64,000 bases of DNA from JBGTGG01 sp964398945. GTDB taxonomy: Bacteria > Bacteroidota > Bacteroidia > Cytophagales > Cyclobacteriaceae. Position numbers and translations under genes: made by a program. Positions 25,144 through 34,495 of the stretch are shown here, one piece after another. The stretch covers positions 124,001-188,000 of the forward strand of contig CAYNOT010000009.1 of assembly GCA_964398945.1 (NCBI GenBank), in the 5' to 3' direction. The notes beneath the pieces are model-generated. The model searched no databases. It saw only the letters and a program-made list of their open reading frames with translations, and was not told the DNA's origin. How positions within the stretch are numbered: the stretch's first letter is position 1; every line of letters starts with the position of its first letter.

Positions 25144-27996
25144 ATGGATAAAGGAGCTCATTTTTACAGGTGCGATTTTCAAGTACACAGCCCAAGGGAC
25201 AGAGGTTGGACGGGCAATAAATTTGGTATTAATGCCGAAGATGTTGCAACACTTTCTCCTGAATCCAAAAAACAAATTGCGGATGACAGGATACAATTTG
25301 CTAAAGAGTATTTGGAAAAAGTAAGAAATGCCGGATTAAATGTAATTGCGATCACAGATCATCATGATGTTGCATTTGCTAAAATAATTCGAAAGGTATC
25401 TCACGAAGAAAATGAAGGTTACAAAACAGCATCTCAGTTTGAAAAAATCATTACTGTTTTCCCCGGAATTGAACTGACACTTGCAAATCCTGCAAGCCAG
25501 TGCCTTTTAATCTTTGATGCAGATTTTAATGATACCAACTTAGATTCTGTTCTAAACTTTTTAGGAATTGAACCCTCAAATGAATTCGAGAAATTCACTG
25601 TCGAAACGCAGAGGATTTCACAAGCAATTATTAATGACCTTGTTCATTTACACGAGAAGTTAGATGAACTTGGATATTGTAGGGGCAAGTATATCCTTTT
25701 ACCGCATGTAGGTAATGGTGGTCAACATTCTATTCTAAGGCAAGGCTTTCATGAGCATTACAGAAAAATGCCTTGTGTTGGAGGTTATGTTGACAAAGCC
25801 ATTTCAAATGAAGCGGGTTATCAAAATAAGCTAAACGGAGGTGATGTTAACTACGGCAACAAATCCATTGCACTTCTTTCTACTTCCGATAATCGCTTTG
25901 AAGACGGAAGAGAATTTGGACACCATGCAACATGGATAAAGTGGGCTGAGCCGACAGCAGAAGCAATTCGGCAGGCATGTTTGGCAAAGGAATCGAGAAT
26001 TTCACAAGAAGATCCGGAGCTTCCTCAAATATTCATCAAATCCATTGATGTTACCACATCTAAATTCTTGGGAACCTTTAACATAAACTTAAATCAACAG
26101 TACAATGCCTTCATTGGTGGCAGGGGAACAGGAAAATCTACCATCTTAGAATACCTGCGTTGGGGACTGTGCGATCAAACCATGCAAAATGCAGATGTTG
26201 AGGAAATGTCTGTAATTGAAAAAAGACGAAATGCACTGATTCAAAAAACTCTTGCTGAGGTAAACGGAGAGGTTCGGATTACAATGGAAAAGAATGGGAT
26301 TCTCCACATTGTAAAGAGAAGTTCAGCAAACAGGGAAATACTTTTGAAAATCGGTGATGGGGAATTTCAGCAAGTAAAAGAGGATGATATAAGAAAATTG
26401 CTTCCTATTCAATCGTACAGCCAAAAGCAGTTAAGTGATGTTGGTGTTAAAACAGAAGAATTAAAAAGGTTCATTGAACAACCTATTTCTGGTCGGCTGG
26501 ATACATTGAAGTTTCAGATTAATGAAACAGGTCTAAAGCTGAAGAGCTCCTATAATCAGTTTATCAGAAAGAAAGAGGTAGAGCACGAGATTGAGAATTT
26601 TAATCTTGAATCACAATCCCTAAATACCCAGGTCGCTAATATCAGAAAGTCTTTGAAAGGGATTTCGGATGAAGATCAAGGTACAATCAACAAAAAGCCT
26701 AAATATGAGGCTGAACAGACAATCGTATCAAACGCAGGAAATGAGCTAACTGTATTTGAAAACAAAGCGGACGAATTACTAAAGCTCCTCGAATCCTACC
26801 CAGAGCCATTAGGAAGCATTGAAGAACTTGAAAACAAGCAACTGATTCAAAACATCTCCTCCGAGATAGATTCCAAATTTGCGGAGATAAAGGCTGCAGC
26901 AACCTCCTTGAAAAAAGTTTTCAGTGATGAAAGTTTGAAAAAACTGAATGAATACGTAAATGAATGGAACCAAAAGAAAGAGGCTTTCGAATCTGCATAT
27001 GAGGTTGCAAAAGGGAAATCTCAATCGAGCCAGCAGCAATTACAGGAAATTCAGAAAATAGAAAAACGTATCAGCGAAATCAATAAGGTAATAGCTGATA
27101 GAAAAATGCTCCTAAAAGAAATTGGAAATCCTGAGGAAGAATTTGCTACACAAAGACAGAATTGGGAAAAATATCACAATGAAAAAATCCAGTTGTTAAA
27201 CGAACAGGCTGCAAGGTTCACCGATTTGTCAAAGAATTTAATTAAAGCAGAGGTAACCAAGAGTATAAACCTCCAGCCTCTCAAGTTAAAGTTGAAAAAC
27301 ATCTTTGAGGGGACGAGAATAAGAGAAGAACGAATTGATGCAATATTGGATCACATAAAAGGTTCCGAACATCCTATAAAGGCATATACTGCAATTATTG
27401 AGGAGTTTCGGCTATTGGCAGAATTGAAGGTGTCAGAAGATAAAACTTTGAAAATACCAGAGACGCCAATACTTGCTTCATGCGGATTTACGGAAGACCA
27501 TAAATCAAAAATTTGTAATAAGGTCAATTCGGATAGTTGGCTTTCAATCTCAGCAAATGAATTAGAGTTTGATCCCGAGTTCTATTACACAACAAATAAT
27601 ACACTTGGTGATGTAATTCCATTTTCAGCAGCCTCAGCTGGTCAACAGGCAACAGCACTTCTGACAGTATTACTTAATCAACCCGGAATGCCTCTACTCA
27701 TTGATCAACCTGAAGACGACATTGACAACCGGGCTATTGATCAAATTATAAAGAATATATGGGAAGCAAAGAAGAAACGCCAGTTAATATTTTCAAGTCA
27801 TAATGCAAACTTGGTCGTTAATGGAGATGCTGAATTGGTTGTTTGTTGTGATTACAAAGATTCAAATAGTCAGACCAGAGGAATAATTAAAGTTGAAGGA
27901 GCAATCGATACCAAGGCTGTAAAAAATGAAATTACTGCTGTAATGGAAGGGGGAGAAAAAGCATTTAAACTCAGAAAAGAAAAATACGGATTTTAA
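25144..27996 (+). CDS. TrlF-like PHP-domain / SMC-like ATPase
   Basis: 950 residues. The N-terminal PHP phosphoesterase domain (about 1-270) carries metal-ligand motifs DFQVHSP (His15) and ITDHHD (72-75), plus later His and Asp residues (HVGNGGQH, STSDNRF). An ABC/SMC-type ATPase follows, split by a coiled coil (about 430-760): Walker A GGRGTGKST (325-333), signature-like 'SAASAGQQATALL' and Walker B LLIDQPEDD (Asp854, Glu857), then an H-loop in FSSHNANL. This matches the TrlF family of PHP-ATPases, which recur in restriction and defence loci. It probably cleaves nucleic acid or nucleotides in response to ATP-dependent sensing. Confidence 0.88.
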   Translation: MDKGAHFYRCDFQVHSPRDRGWTGNKFGINAEDVATLSPESKKQIADDRIQFAKEYLEKVRNAGLNVIAITDHHDVAFAKIIRKVSHEENEGYKTASQFEKIITVFPGIELTLANPASQCLLIFDADFNDTNLDSVLNFLGIEPSNEFEKFTVETQRISQAIINDLVHLHEKLDELGYCRGKYILLPHVGNGGQHSILRQGFHEHYRKMPCVGGYVDKAISNEAGYQNKLNGGDVNYGNKSIALLSTSDNRFEDGREFGHHATWIKWAEPTAEAIRQACLAKESRISQEDPELPQIFIKSIDVTTSKFLGTFNINLNQQYNAFIGGRGTGKSTILEYLRWGLCDQTMQNADVEEMSVIEKRRNALIQKTLAEVNGEVRITMEKNGILHIVKRSSANREILLKIGDGEFQQVKEDDIRKLLPIQSYSQKQLSDVGVKTEELKRFIEQPISGRLDTLKFQINETGLKLKSSYNQFIRKKEVEHEIENFNLESQSLNTQVANIRKSLKGISDEDQGTINKKPKYEAEQTIVSNAGNELTVFENKADELLKLLESYPEPLGSIEELENKQLIQNISSEIDSKFAEIKAAATSLKKVFSDESLKKLNEYVNEWNQKKEAFESAYEVAKGKSQSSQQQLQEIQKIEKRISEINKVIADRKMLLKEIGNPEEEFATQRQNWEKYHNEKIQLLNEQAARFTDLSKNLIKAEVTKSINLQPLKLKLKNIFEGTRIREERIDAILDHIKGSEHPIKAYTAIIEEFRLLAELKVSEDKTLKIPETPILASCGFTEDHKSKICNKVNSDSWLSISANELEFDPEFYYTTNNTLGDVIPFSAASAGQQATALLTVLLNQPGMPLLIDQPEDDIDNRAIDQIIKNIWEAKKKRQLIFSSHNANLVVNGDAELVVCCDYKDSNSQTRGIIKVEGAIDTKAVKNEITAVMEGGEKAFKLRKEKYGF

Positions 27997-28011
27997 TAAT
28001 TACTGAGCAAC

Positions 28012-29025
28012 ATGGCAAACGATAAAAACCCATCATCAGACATTATACTATACGCTACCCCTGAAGGCAATATCCGGGTGGAAGTGGTCTATGAAAACGA
28101 GACTTTCTGGCTCACCCAAAAGCGTATGGCTGAACTTTTTGGTGTGGAAGTACCAGCCATAAGCAAACACCTTAAAAACATCTTTGAAAGTGCTGAACTT
28201 CAGGAAGATCAAGTTATTTCCAAAATGGAAACAACTGCCGCTGATGGCAAAAAATATCTCACTGCCTTTTACAATTTGGATGCGATTATTGCGGTTGGCT
28301 ATCGGGTCAATAGTATGCAAGCAACCCAATTTCGCATTTGGGCTACAAGGGTACTTCGGGAGTTCATTATCAAGGGCTTTGTATTGGATGATGAACGCCT
28401 AAAACAGGGCAGTCGCTTCGGTAAGGACTACTTTGATGAACTCTTAGAGCGTATCCGGGAGATACGTGCCAGTGAGCGAAGGTTCTACCTCAAAATTACG
28501 GACATCTACGAGCAATGCAGTATTGACTATAACAAGGATGCTGAAATCACCCAAACATTTTTCAAAACCGTTCAGAACAAGCTCCATTGGGCAATTACAG
28601 GCCACACCGCAGCAGAATTGATCGCACAGCGGGCAGATGCTTCAAAACCCAACATGGGTTTGAAGACCTGGAAGAATGCTCCTCAGGGCAAAGTACTAAA
28701 AGGCGATATTACAGTAGCTAAAAACTACCTGGAAGAAAGCGAAATCAAATCATTAGAACGGGTGGTAACCATGTATCTGGACTATGCAGAAAATCAGGCA
28801 GCACGGCAGATACCAATGAAGATGACCGATTGGATTGCCAAATTAGATGCTTTCCTGCAATTCAATGAGTATGATATTCTTAAGAATGCCGGAAAGGTCA
28901 GCCATGAAGTAGCTAAGAAATTAGCAGAGAAGGAGTACAGCAAATTCAGGGTAATTCAGGATAAGAACTTCGAGAGCGACTTTGAAAAAGCGGCCAAGAA
29001 ATTAAAAGGAAAGAAAAAGGAATGA
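28012..29025 (+). CDS. rhuM: RhuM family protein
   Basis: A 337-residue virulence-RhuM family protein. Recognisable family features are the N-terminal 'FWLTQKRMAELFGVEVPAISKHLKNIFE' HTH-like region (about 35-65), 'YNLDAIIAVGYRVNSMQATQFRIWAT' (about 85-115) and the C-terminal helical part. The family is common inside type I restriction operons, between hsdS and hsdR, and its function is not established. The start codon lies 13 bases after the TrlF stop. Its stop overlaps the hsdR start (ATGA), so the two are translationally coupled. Confidence 0.93.
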   Translation: MANDKNPSSDIILYATPEGNIRVEVVYENETFWLTQKRMAELFGVEVPAISKHLKNIFESAELQEDQVISKMETTAADGKKYLTAFYNLDAIIAVGYRVNSMQATQFRIWATRVLREFIIKGFVLDDERLKQGSRFGKDYFDELLERIREIRASERRFYLKITDIYEQCSIDYNKDAEITQTFFKTVQNKLHWAITGHTAAELIAQRADASKPNMGLKTWKNAPQGKVLKGDITVAKNYLEESEIKSLERVVTMYLDYAENQAARQIPMKMTDWIAKLDAFLQFNEYDILKNAGKVSHEVAKKLAEKEYSKFRVIQDKNFESDFEKAAKKLKGKKKE

Positions 29026-32000
29026 GCAAGATTACCGAATCAGAAATAGAGCTTTACGCCCTGGAAGAACTGGAAAATCAGGGCTTTCAATACCTACATG
29101 GCCCTGTCATTGCCCATGATGGTGAAAACCCCTTGCGTCAGGATTATGGTCAGGTAATTCTGAGTACCAAACTGGCAGAAATATTACCTTCTATCAATCC
29201 TGACCTTCCCCAAGATGCCATTCTTCAAGCCATTAAAGAAGTAGAAAGGATTCAGTCACCAGACTTGCTCAAAAACAATGAAGATTTCCACCGCTTCATT
29301 ACAGATGGCATACCTGTTACCTACCGTGCCAATGGTGTTGAGAAGCATGACTACTGCTGGCTCATTGACTTTGAACACCCTGAAAGAAATTCTTTCATAG
29401 CAGTCAATCAATTCACCATACTTGAAAACAACAATAATAAACGTCCTGACATTATCCTCTTCATCAATGGTTTGCCTCTGGTAGTCATTGAACTCAAAAA
29501 CGCAGCAGACGAAAACGCAACTATCCGCAAAGCATTTGACCAGATTCAAACCTATAAGGCCACCATTCCTACCCTGTTCAACTATAATGCCTTTTGTGTA
29601 GTGTCAGATGGGCATGAATGCAAGGCAGGTACTATTTCCGCAGGGTTCAGTCGTTACATGGCTTGGAAAACGGTAGATGGAAACAAAGAAGCGTCAAAGT
29701 ACAAGCCGCAGTTGGAGACTATGATCAAGGGTATGTTGAAGCCAACAACCCTGCTCGACCTGGTTCGCAACTTCATTGTATTTGAAAAATCAAGGCGAGA
29801 AGATCCCGAAACAGGCATTATCCAGATAGAAACCGTTAAAAAGCTGGCAGCCTACCACCAATACTTTGCTGTTAACAAAGCACTGGTCAGTACCCGAGAG
29901 GCCTCCAGACCAGATGGGGACAGAAAAGGCGGTGTGGTATGGCATACCCAGGGATCAGGTAAGTCATTATCAATGGTTTTCTTTTCCGGAAAAATGGTTC
30001 AGGAACTAAACAACCCTACCATTTTAGTCATTACAGACCGGAACGATTTGGATGACCAGCTCTTTGACACCTTTGCTTCATCCAAACAATTGCTCAGGCA
30101 GGAACCGGTTCAAGCCAAAGACCGGGACCACCTCAAAGAGCTTTTGAAAGTAGGCTCCGGTGGTATCGTATTCACTACCATTCAGAAATTTTTACCGGAT
30201 GACATACGGGATGATGAAGGAAACAAAACAGGAAGAAAGAAAGAGATATTTGATCAACTCTCAAGTCGTACCAACATCATTGTTATTGCAGATGAAGCCC
30301 ACAGAACGCAGTACGGTTTTGAAGCTAAAATTATTGAAGAAAGGGATAAAGAATCCAAAGAAGTAATAGGTCAACGCATCGCCTACGGTTTTGCTAAATA
30401 CATGCGTGATGCCCTGCCCAATGCCACTTATGTGGGCTTCACAGGCACTCCTGTGGAAGGAGAAGACAAAAATACACCTGCGGTGTTTGGCAATTACATT
30501 GATGTCTATGACATATCAGATGCTGTAGAAGATGGAGCCACCGTTCGCATTTATTACGAAAGCCGTTTGGCCAAGATCAACCTGGATGAAGAAGGCAAAC
30601 GAATCATTGAAGAATTTGATAAAGAACTCGAACAGGATGAACTAACCGAAAAGCAGAAATCAAAGGCCAAGTGGACAAAACTGGAAGCCATAGTTGGGCA
30701 TCCTGAAAGGCTTAAAAACCTGGCTCAGGATATTGTCACCCATTTTGAAACCCGCCAATCAGTCTTTGAAGGAAAAGGAATGATTGTGGCCATGAGCCGA
30801 AGGATTGCAGCAGCCCTTTATCAGGAGATTATCAAAATCCGCCCAGCATGGCATGATAAGGATTTATCTAAAGGAGTAATCAAAGTAGTAATGACTGCTT
30901 CCAGTTCTGATGGTCCCGAAATGGAAAAACACCATACCACCAAGAAGGAACGCCAGGCATTGGCCAACAGAATGAAAGATCCTGCCGATCCATTGCAATT
31001 GGTTATTGTCCGGGATATGTGGCTTACAGGTTTTGATGCACCAAGTATGCATACGCTTTACGTAGATAAGCCTATGCGTGGACACAACCTGATGCAAGCC
31101 ATTGCTAGAGTTAACAGGGTATTTAAAGACAAGCCCGGTGGATTGATTGTAGATTATCTGGGTATCGCCACCGACCTCAAAAAAGCACTTTCCTTCTACT
31201 CTGATTCAGGCGGTAAAGGTGATCCGACAGAAACCCAGGAAAGGGCTGTTGAAATGCTCATGGAGAAATTGGAAGTAGTACAGCAAATGTTCAGAGAAGA
31301 AAGCGGGTCATACAATGAACTGATTGCTGCTGAACCACTTTCGTACTACGAGAATGCCTTCGCCTTCAACTACAGAAGGTTCTTTATAGCATCTTCCAGT
31401 GAAAAGCTATCCGTCATCCTTCAGGCCGAGGAGCATATTTTAGGATTGGATAAAGGAAAAGAAAGATTTGTAAAAGAAGTAACCCTTCTGAGTAAAGCCT
31501 TTGCCCTATCCGTACCCAATGAAGAAGCTATGGCAGTGAAAGATGAAGTAGCATTTTTTCAGGCCGTCAAGGCCCGGTTGGTCAAGTTTGATGCACCGTC
31601 TGGAAATGGCAGATCGGATGCCGACATGGAATCCGCTATTAAGCAAGTTGTAGATGAAGCATTAAGCTCAGATAAGGTCATAGATATTTTTGATGCGGCC
31701 GGACTTCAAAAGCCCGAAATATCCATTCTGAGTGAAGATTTTCTGATGGAAATCAAAGGAATGAAGCATCAGAACCTTGCACTGGAATTACTCAAAAAAT
31801 TGCTCAATGACGAAATAAAAGTCAGAACTAAGCACAACCTGGTCAAGAGTAAAGCACTTCTTGAAATGCTTGAATCAGCTATCAAGAAGTACCAAAATGG
31901 TTTACTTACTACAGCTGAGATCATTCAGGAGTTGATTGATTTGGCCAAAGAAATAAAAGCAGCAGATAAGCGTGGCGAACAACTCGGACTAAATGAAGAC

Positions 32001-32282
32001 GAGCTTGCCTTCTATGATGCACTAGAAGTAAATGACAGTGCTGTACAGGTTTTGGGAGATGATGCCCTTCGCATGATCGCCAGAGAGATTACAGAAAAGG
32101 TAAGATCGAATGCTACAATTGACTGGACAATTAAAGAGAGCGTAAGAGCTAAACTAATGGTAGTTGTCCGCAGAACGCTCAATAAATATGGGTATCCACC
32201 GGATATGCAGCTTAAAGCGATTGAAACAGTATTGAAGCAAGCCGAGCTTTTAGCAGATCACTTCACCCATAAGAAAGGATAG
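29022..32282 (+). CDS. hsdR: Type I restriction endonuclease subunit
   Basis: A 1086-residue motor and nuclease subunit. The N-terminal PD-(D/E)xK nuclease has Asp143 (RPDIILF), Glu157 and Lys159 (VIELK), and the QxxxY motif QIQTY (174-178). The SF2 translocase has Walker A GSGKS (311-315), DEAH box (424-427), 'GFTGTPV' motif III and a later 'DAPSMHTLYVDKP' and 'MQAIARVNR' motif VI. All signature residues are intact, so the enzyme should be active. The C-terminal HsdM-binding helical domain is present. It is the last gene of the classical Hsd set, and its start overlaps rhuM. Confidence 0.96.
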   Translation: MSKITESEIELYALEELENQGFQYLHGPVIAHDGENPLRQDYGQVILSTKLAEILPSINPDLPQDAILQAIKEVERIQSPDLLKNNEDFHRFITDGIPVTYRANGVEKHDYCWLIDFEHPERNSFIAVNQFTILENNNNKRPDIILFINGLPLVVIELKNAADENATIRKAFDQIQTYKATIPTLFNYNAFCVVSDGHECKAGTISAGFSRYMAWKTVDGNKEASKYKPQLETMIKGMLKPTTLLDLVRNFIVFEKSRREDPETGIIQIETVKKLAAYHQYFAVNKALVSTREASRPDGDRKGGVVWHTQGSGKSLSMVFFSGKMVQELNNPTILVITDRNDLDDQLFDTFASSKQLLRQEPVQAKDRDHLKELLKVGSGGIVFTTIQKFLPDDIRDDEGNKTGRKKEIFDQLSSRTNIIVIADEAHRTQYGFEAKIIEERDKESKEVIGQRIAYGFAKYMRDALPNATYVGFTGTPVEGEDKNTPAVFGNYIDVYDISDAVEDGATVRIYYESRLAKINLDEEGKRIIEEFDKELEQDELTEKQKSKAKWTKLEAIVGHPERLKNLAQDIVTHFETRQSVFEGKGMIVAMSRRIAAALYQEIIKIRPAWHDKDLSKGVIKVVMTASSSDGPEMEKHHTTKKERQALANRMKDPADPLQLVIVRDMWLTGFDAPSMHTLYVDKPMRGHNLMQAIARVNRVFKDKPGGLIVDYLGIATDLKKALSFYSDSGGKGDPTETQERAVEMLMEKLEVVQQMFREESGSYNELIAAEPLSYYENAFAFNYRRFFIASSSEKLSVILQAEEHILGLDKGKERFVKEVTLLSKAFALSVPNEEAMAVKDEVAFFQAVKARLVKFDAPSGNGRSDADMESAIKQVVDEALSSDKVIDIFDAAGLQKPEISILSEDFLMEIKGMKHQNLALELLKKLLNDEIKVRTKHNLVKSKALLEMLESAIKKYQNGLLTTAEIIQELIDLAKEIKAADKRGEQLGLNEDELAFYDALEVNDSAVQVLGDDALRMIAREITEKVRSNATIDWTIKESVRAKLMVVVRRTLNKYGYPPDMQLKAIETVLKQAELLADHFTHKKG

Positions 32283-32288
32283 TAAATT

Positions 32289-32408
32289 ATGGAAAGACTT
32301 ATACAATCAGGCCAAACATACGACAAGAAAGGACTTGCTCCACAAGCTCCTCGATATACTTCAATTGACAAAGTGTTGAAGGCTAATAAATTATCTCAAG
32401 TGTTTTAA
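32289..32408 (+). CDS. Small 39-residue ORF between hsdR and Argonaute
   Basis: An intact 40-codon frame starting six bases after the hsdR stop and ending 14 bases before the Argonaute ATG. The product begins MERLIQSGQTYDKKG and ends LKANKLSQVF; it is basic and has no signal or membrane segment. I do not recognise it. Its tight fit in the operon, and the absence of other frames in this gap, favour a real small protein or a translational linker. A remnant of a larger gene is possible. Confidence 0.4.
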   Translation: MERLIQSGQTYDKKGLAPQAPRYTSIDKVLKANKLSQVF

Positions 32409-32422
32409 CCTATCGAAGAGCT

Positions 32423-34480
32423 ATGGATCAGGACTTATTCTTCAATGTACTCACATTCGACTGGCCAAAAGAGCCAGTTGCCTTATACTTCTCAGATGAA
32501 GATAATAGCAGGTGTACCGAGCTTTATTTTAGCTTGTTTCCTAATGAGATTGAGACATTATTTCCGGGAATAGTCCGCAATAGCACAAATACGCTCTATA
32601 CCACCTTTGGTTATCCAGCAGAAGGATTTCAACCTTTATCCATTGATCTCAAGAATGAGAATCAGGATTTTGTTAAGAGATACTACAATCATCAGATCAA
32701 TTACCATTTCCGAAAAATTGCCAAAAAGATTGTTAGGACAGGATTTGTGAATGAAAATCAGGTATGGTTAAAAACAAGTGTAGGAGGAACAGACTTGTAT
32801 GACGTATATGAGAAATTCTCTTTAAAGGTTCAAATTTCGTTGATTAGCGACTATCCTGAGTTGGTGTTATCCTATGATGGTCAATCCAAAATCTCAAAAC
32901 AGAGTGTAGCTGAATTGATTCAGACAATCAGCCCAAAATGCTTCAACAGAGTCCTGCACGATAAAAGCTTATACAAATGGGAAAAGTGTCAGGAAAATGA
33001 ATTTATTGATCCGGAGAACTGCTATCCGGTTATTAACAAAGACCTTGAAGCAGCATTGGGCATTCCGTTCGAGCTCCCTCCCAGGGACAACCGGTATCCG
33101 GTATATCTAAGCTATATCAAGGGATTCTATTCCAAATATCTGAACCAGCCCAAATTCAAAAGGCTTATCCCACTACATAAATCAGGTTTTCTTTCCGTTG
33201 TTCCTTCAAGAATTGACTCCACGTCAGAAGAGAGCAACCAGTTGCTTTTCGGCAACAATCAGCCAGATACCACACCAAAATATGCCCTCAAAAGATTAAA
33301 ACCATTTAAGAAAAGCCCCTATCCCAATATTCATTTATTCTTTATAGTCCACGCTGATGATGCGGAGCACACCTTCACAATTAAAGAGCACTTTGAGAAA
33401 GGATTCGATTCATTCAATGGCATGCAGAGCTATGTTGGGTTGTATTTTCATACCGCGGAAGGATTTAGTGTTGTCTTTAAGGACAAGGAAGATCCAATCC
33501 CTGAGATTGAAAAGGCTCTGAACACAAGAAATTTTGACCCGGAAATTAAGTACATCGCAATCTATGTCACTCCTTACGGCAAATTCGAAAAGGAAAAGCC
33601 TAAACGAGAAATATACTATCAGTTAAAGGAAGTACTTCTAAAAAGAAGAATCACTTCTCAAGCCATTGATCCTCAAAAAATGGTTGAACAAGGTATCAAT
33701 TGGAGATACAGCCTACCCAATATTGCCGTAGCTATGTTAGCTAAGTTGGACGGTATTCCCTGGCGTTTAAATACACCGGTAAAGAATGAATTAGTCGTTG
33801 GTGTTGGCGCATTCAAGCAAATAGATATAGGTGTTCAATATATTGGAAGTGCCTTTAGTTTCACCAATAATGGGCGTTTCAATCGTTTCGAGTATTTTTT
33901 AAAAGATGAAATCGACATCCTTGCAGGATCAATTGGAGCTGCGGTTAAGCAATATGCCACTGTCAATGCTGCACCGGATAAATTGATTATTCACTTCTAC
34001 AAAACCATGAGTGAAGATGAAATGCAACCCATCCTGCAACAATTGGAGGATCTGGAACTATCCATTCCTGTTTTCATTATCACCATCAACAAAACGGAAT
34101 CGGAAGACATTGTTGCTTTTGATAGAAAGTGGAAAGGTTTGATGCCAAATAGTGGCACCTTCATTGGAATAGGCAAGGATAGATACCTGCTATTCAACAA
34201 TACCAGATATAATGGAAGTCCGGTGGCTAACTCAGATGGCTTTCCCTTCCCCATTAAGCTAAAAATTCAATGCTCCATTCCCGAACTTACCAAAGACATG
34301 AAAACAGTCAATGAGTTGATAGATCAGGTGTATCAGTTCAGTAGAATGTATTGGAAGTCTATAAGACAACAAAATCTCCCAGTCACCATAAAGTATCCTG
34401 AAATGGTAGCTCAAATAGCTCCTCACTTTAAGGGGGGTGATATTCCTCCTTATGGAAAGGATAATCTTTGGTTTTTATAG
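32423..34480 (+). CDS. Long prokaryotic Argonaute, predicted catalytically inactive
   Basis: 685 residues. The C-terminal PIWI domain (about 440-685) opens with KLDGIPWRL (441-449), a hallmark of pAgos. The MID domain shows the 5'-phosphate pocket pattern YYQLKE (Tyr398/Tyr399, Lys402) and SQ (412-413). Aligned by eye to Thermus Argonaute, the catalytic DEDX residues are replaced: VGVGAF (Gly462 where Asp478 stands), HFYK (Tyr526 for Asp546) and Glu660 for Asp660. Guide binding looks possible but slicing is not. The layout fits long-B type pAgos. The N-terminal half corresponds to N/PAZ regions. It is followed 15 bases later by an ATPase/nuclease-like partner. Confidence 0.85.
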   Translation: MDQDLFFNVLTFDWPKEPVALYFSDEDNSRCTELYFSLFPNEIETLFPGIVRNSTNTLYTTFGYPAEGFQPLSIDLKNENQDFVKRYYNHQINYHFRKIAKKIVRTGFVNENQVWLKTSVGGTDLYDVYEKFSLKVQISLISDYPELVLSYDGQSKISKQSVAELIQTISPKCFNRVLHDKSLYKWEKCQENEFIDPENCYPVINKDLEAALGIPFELPPRDNRYPVYLSYIKGFYSKYLNQPKFKRLIPLHKSGFLSVVPSRIDSTSEESNQLLFGNNQPDTTPKYALKRLKPFKKSPYPNIHLFFIVHADDAEHTFTIKEHFEKGFDSFNGMQSYVGLYFHTAEGFSVVFKDKEDPIPEIEKALNTRNFDPEIKYIAIYVTPYGKFEKEKPKREIYYQLKEVLLKRRITSQAIDPQKMVEQGINWRYSLPNIAVAMLAKLDGIPWRLNTPVKNELVVGVGAFKQIDIGVQYIGSAFSFTNNGRFNRFEYFLKDEIDILAGSIGAAVKQYATVNAAPDKLIIHFYKTMSEDEMQPILQQLEDLELSIPVFIITINKTESEDIVAFDRKWKGLMPNSGTFIGIGKDRYLLFNNTRYNGSPVANSDGFPFPIKLKIQCSIPELTKDMKTVNELIDQVYQFSRMYWKSIRQQNLPVTIKYPEMVAQIAPHFKGGDIPPYGKDNLWFL

Positions 34481-34495
34481 CAAACAGAAATATCA

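Noticed and set aside
32423..34480. The Argonaute as an active slicer
   Set aside because: The first and third catalytic Asp positions are Gly and Tyr, and the fourth is Glu. An alternative alignment that restores an Asp at the conserved spacing could not be found by eye.
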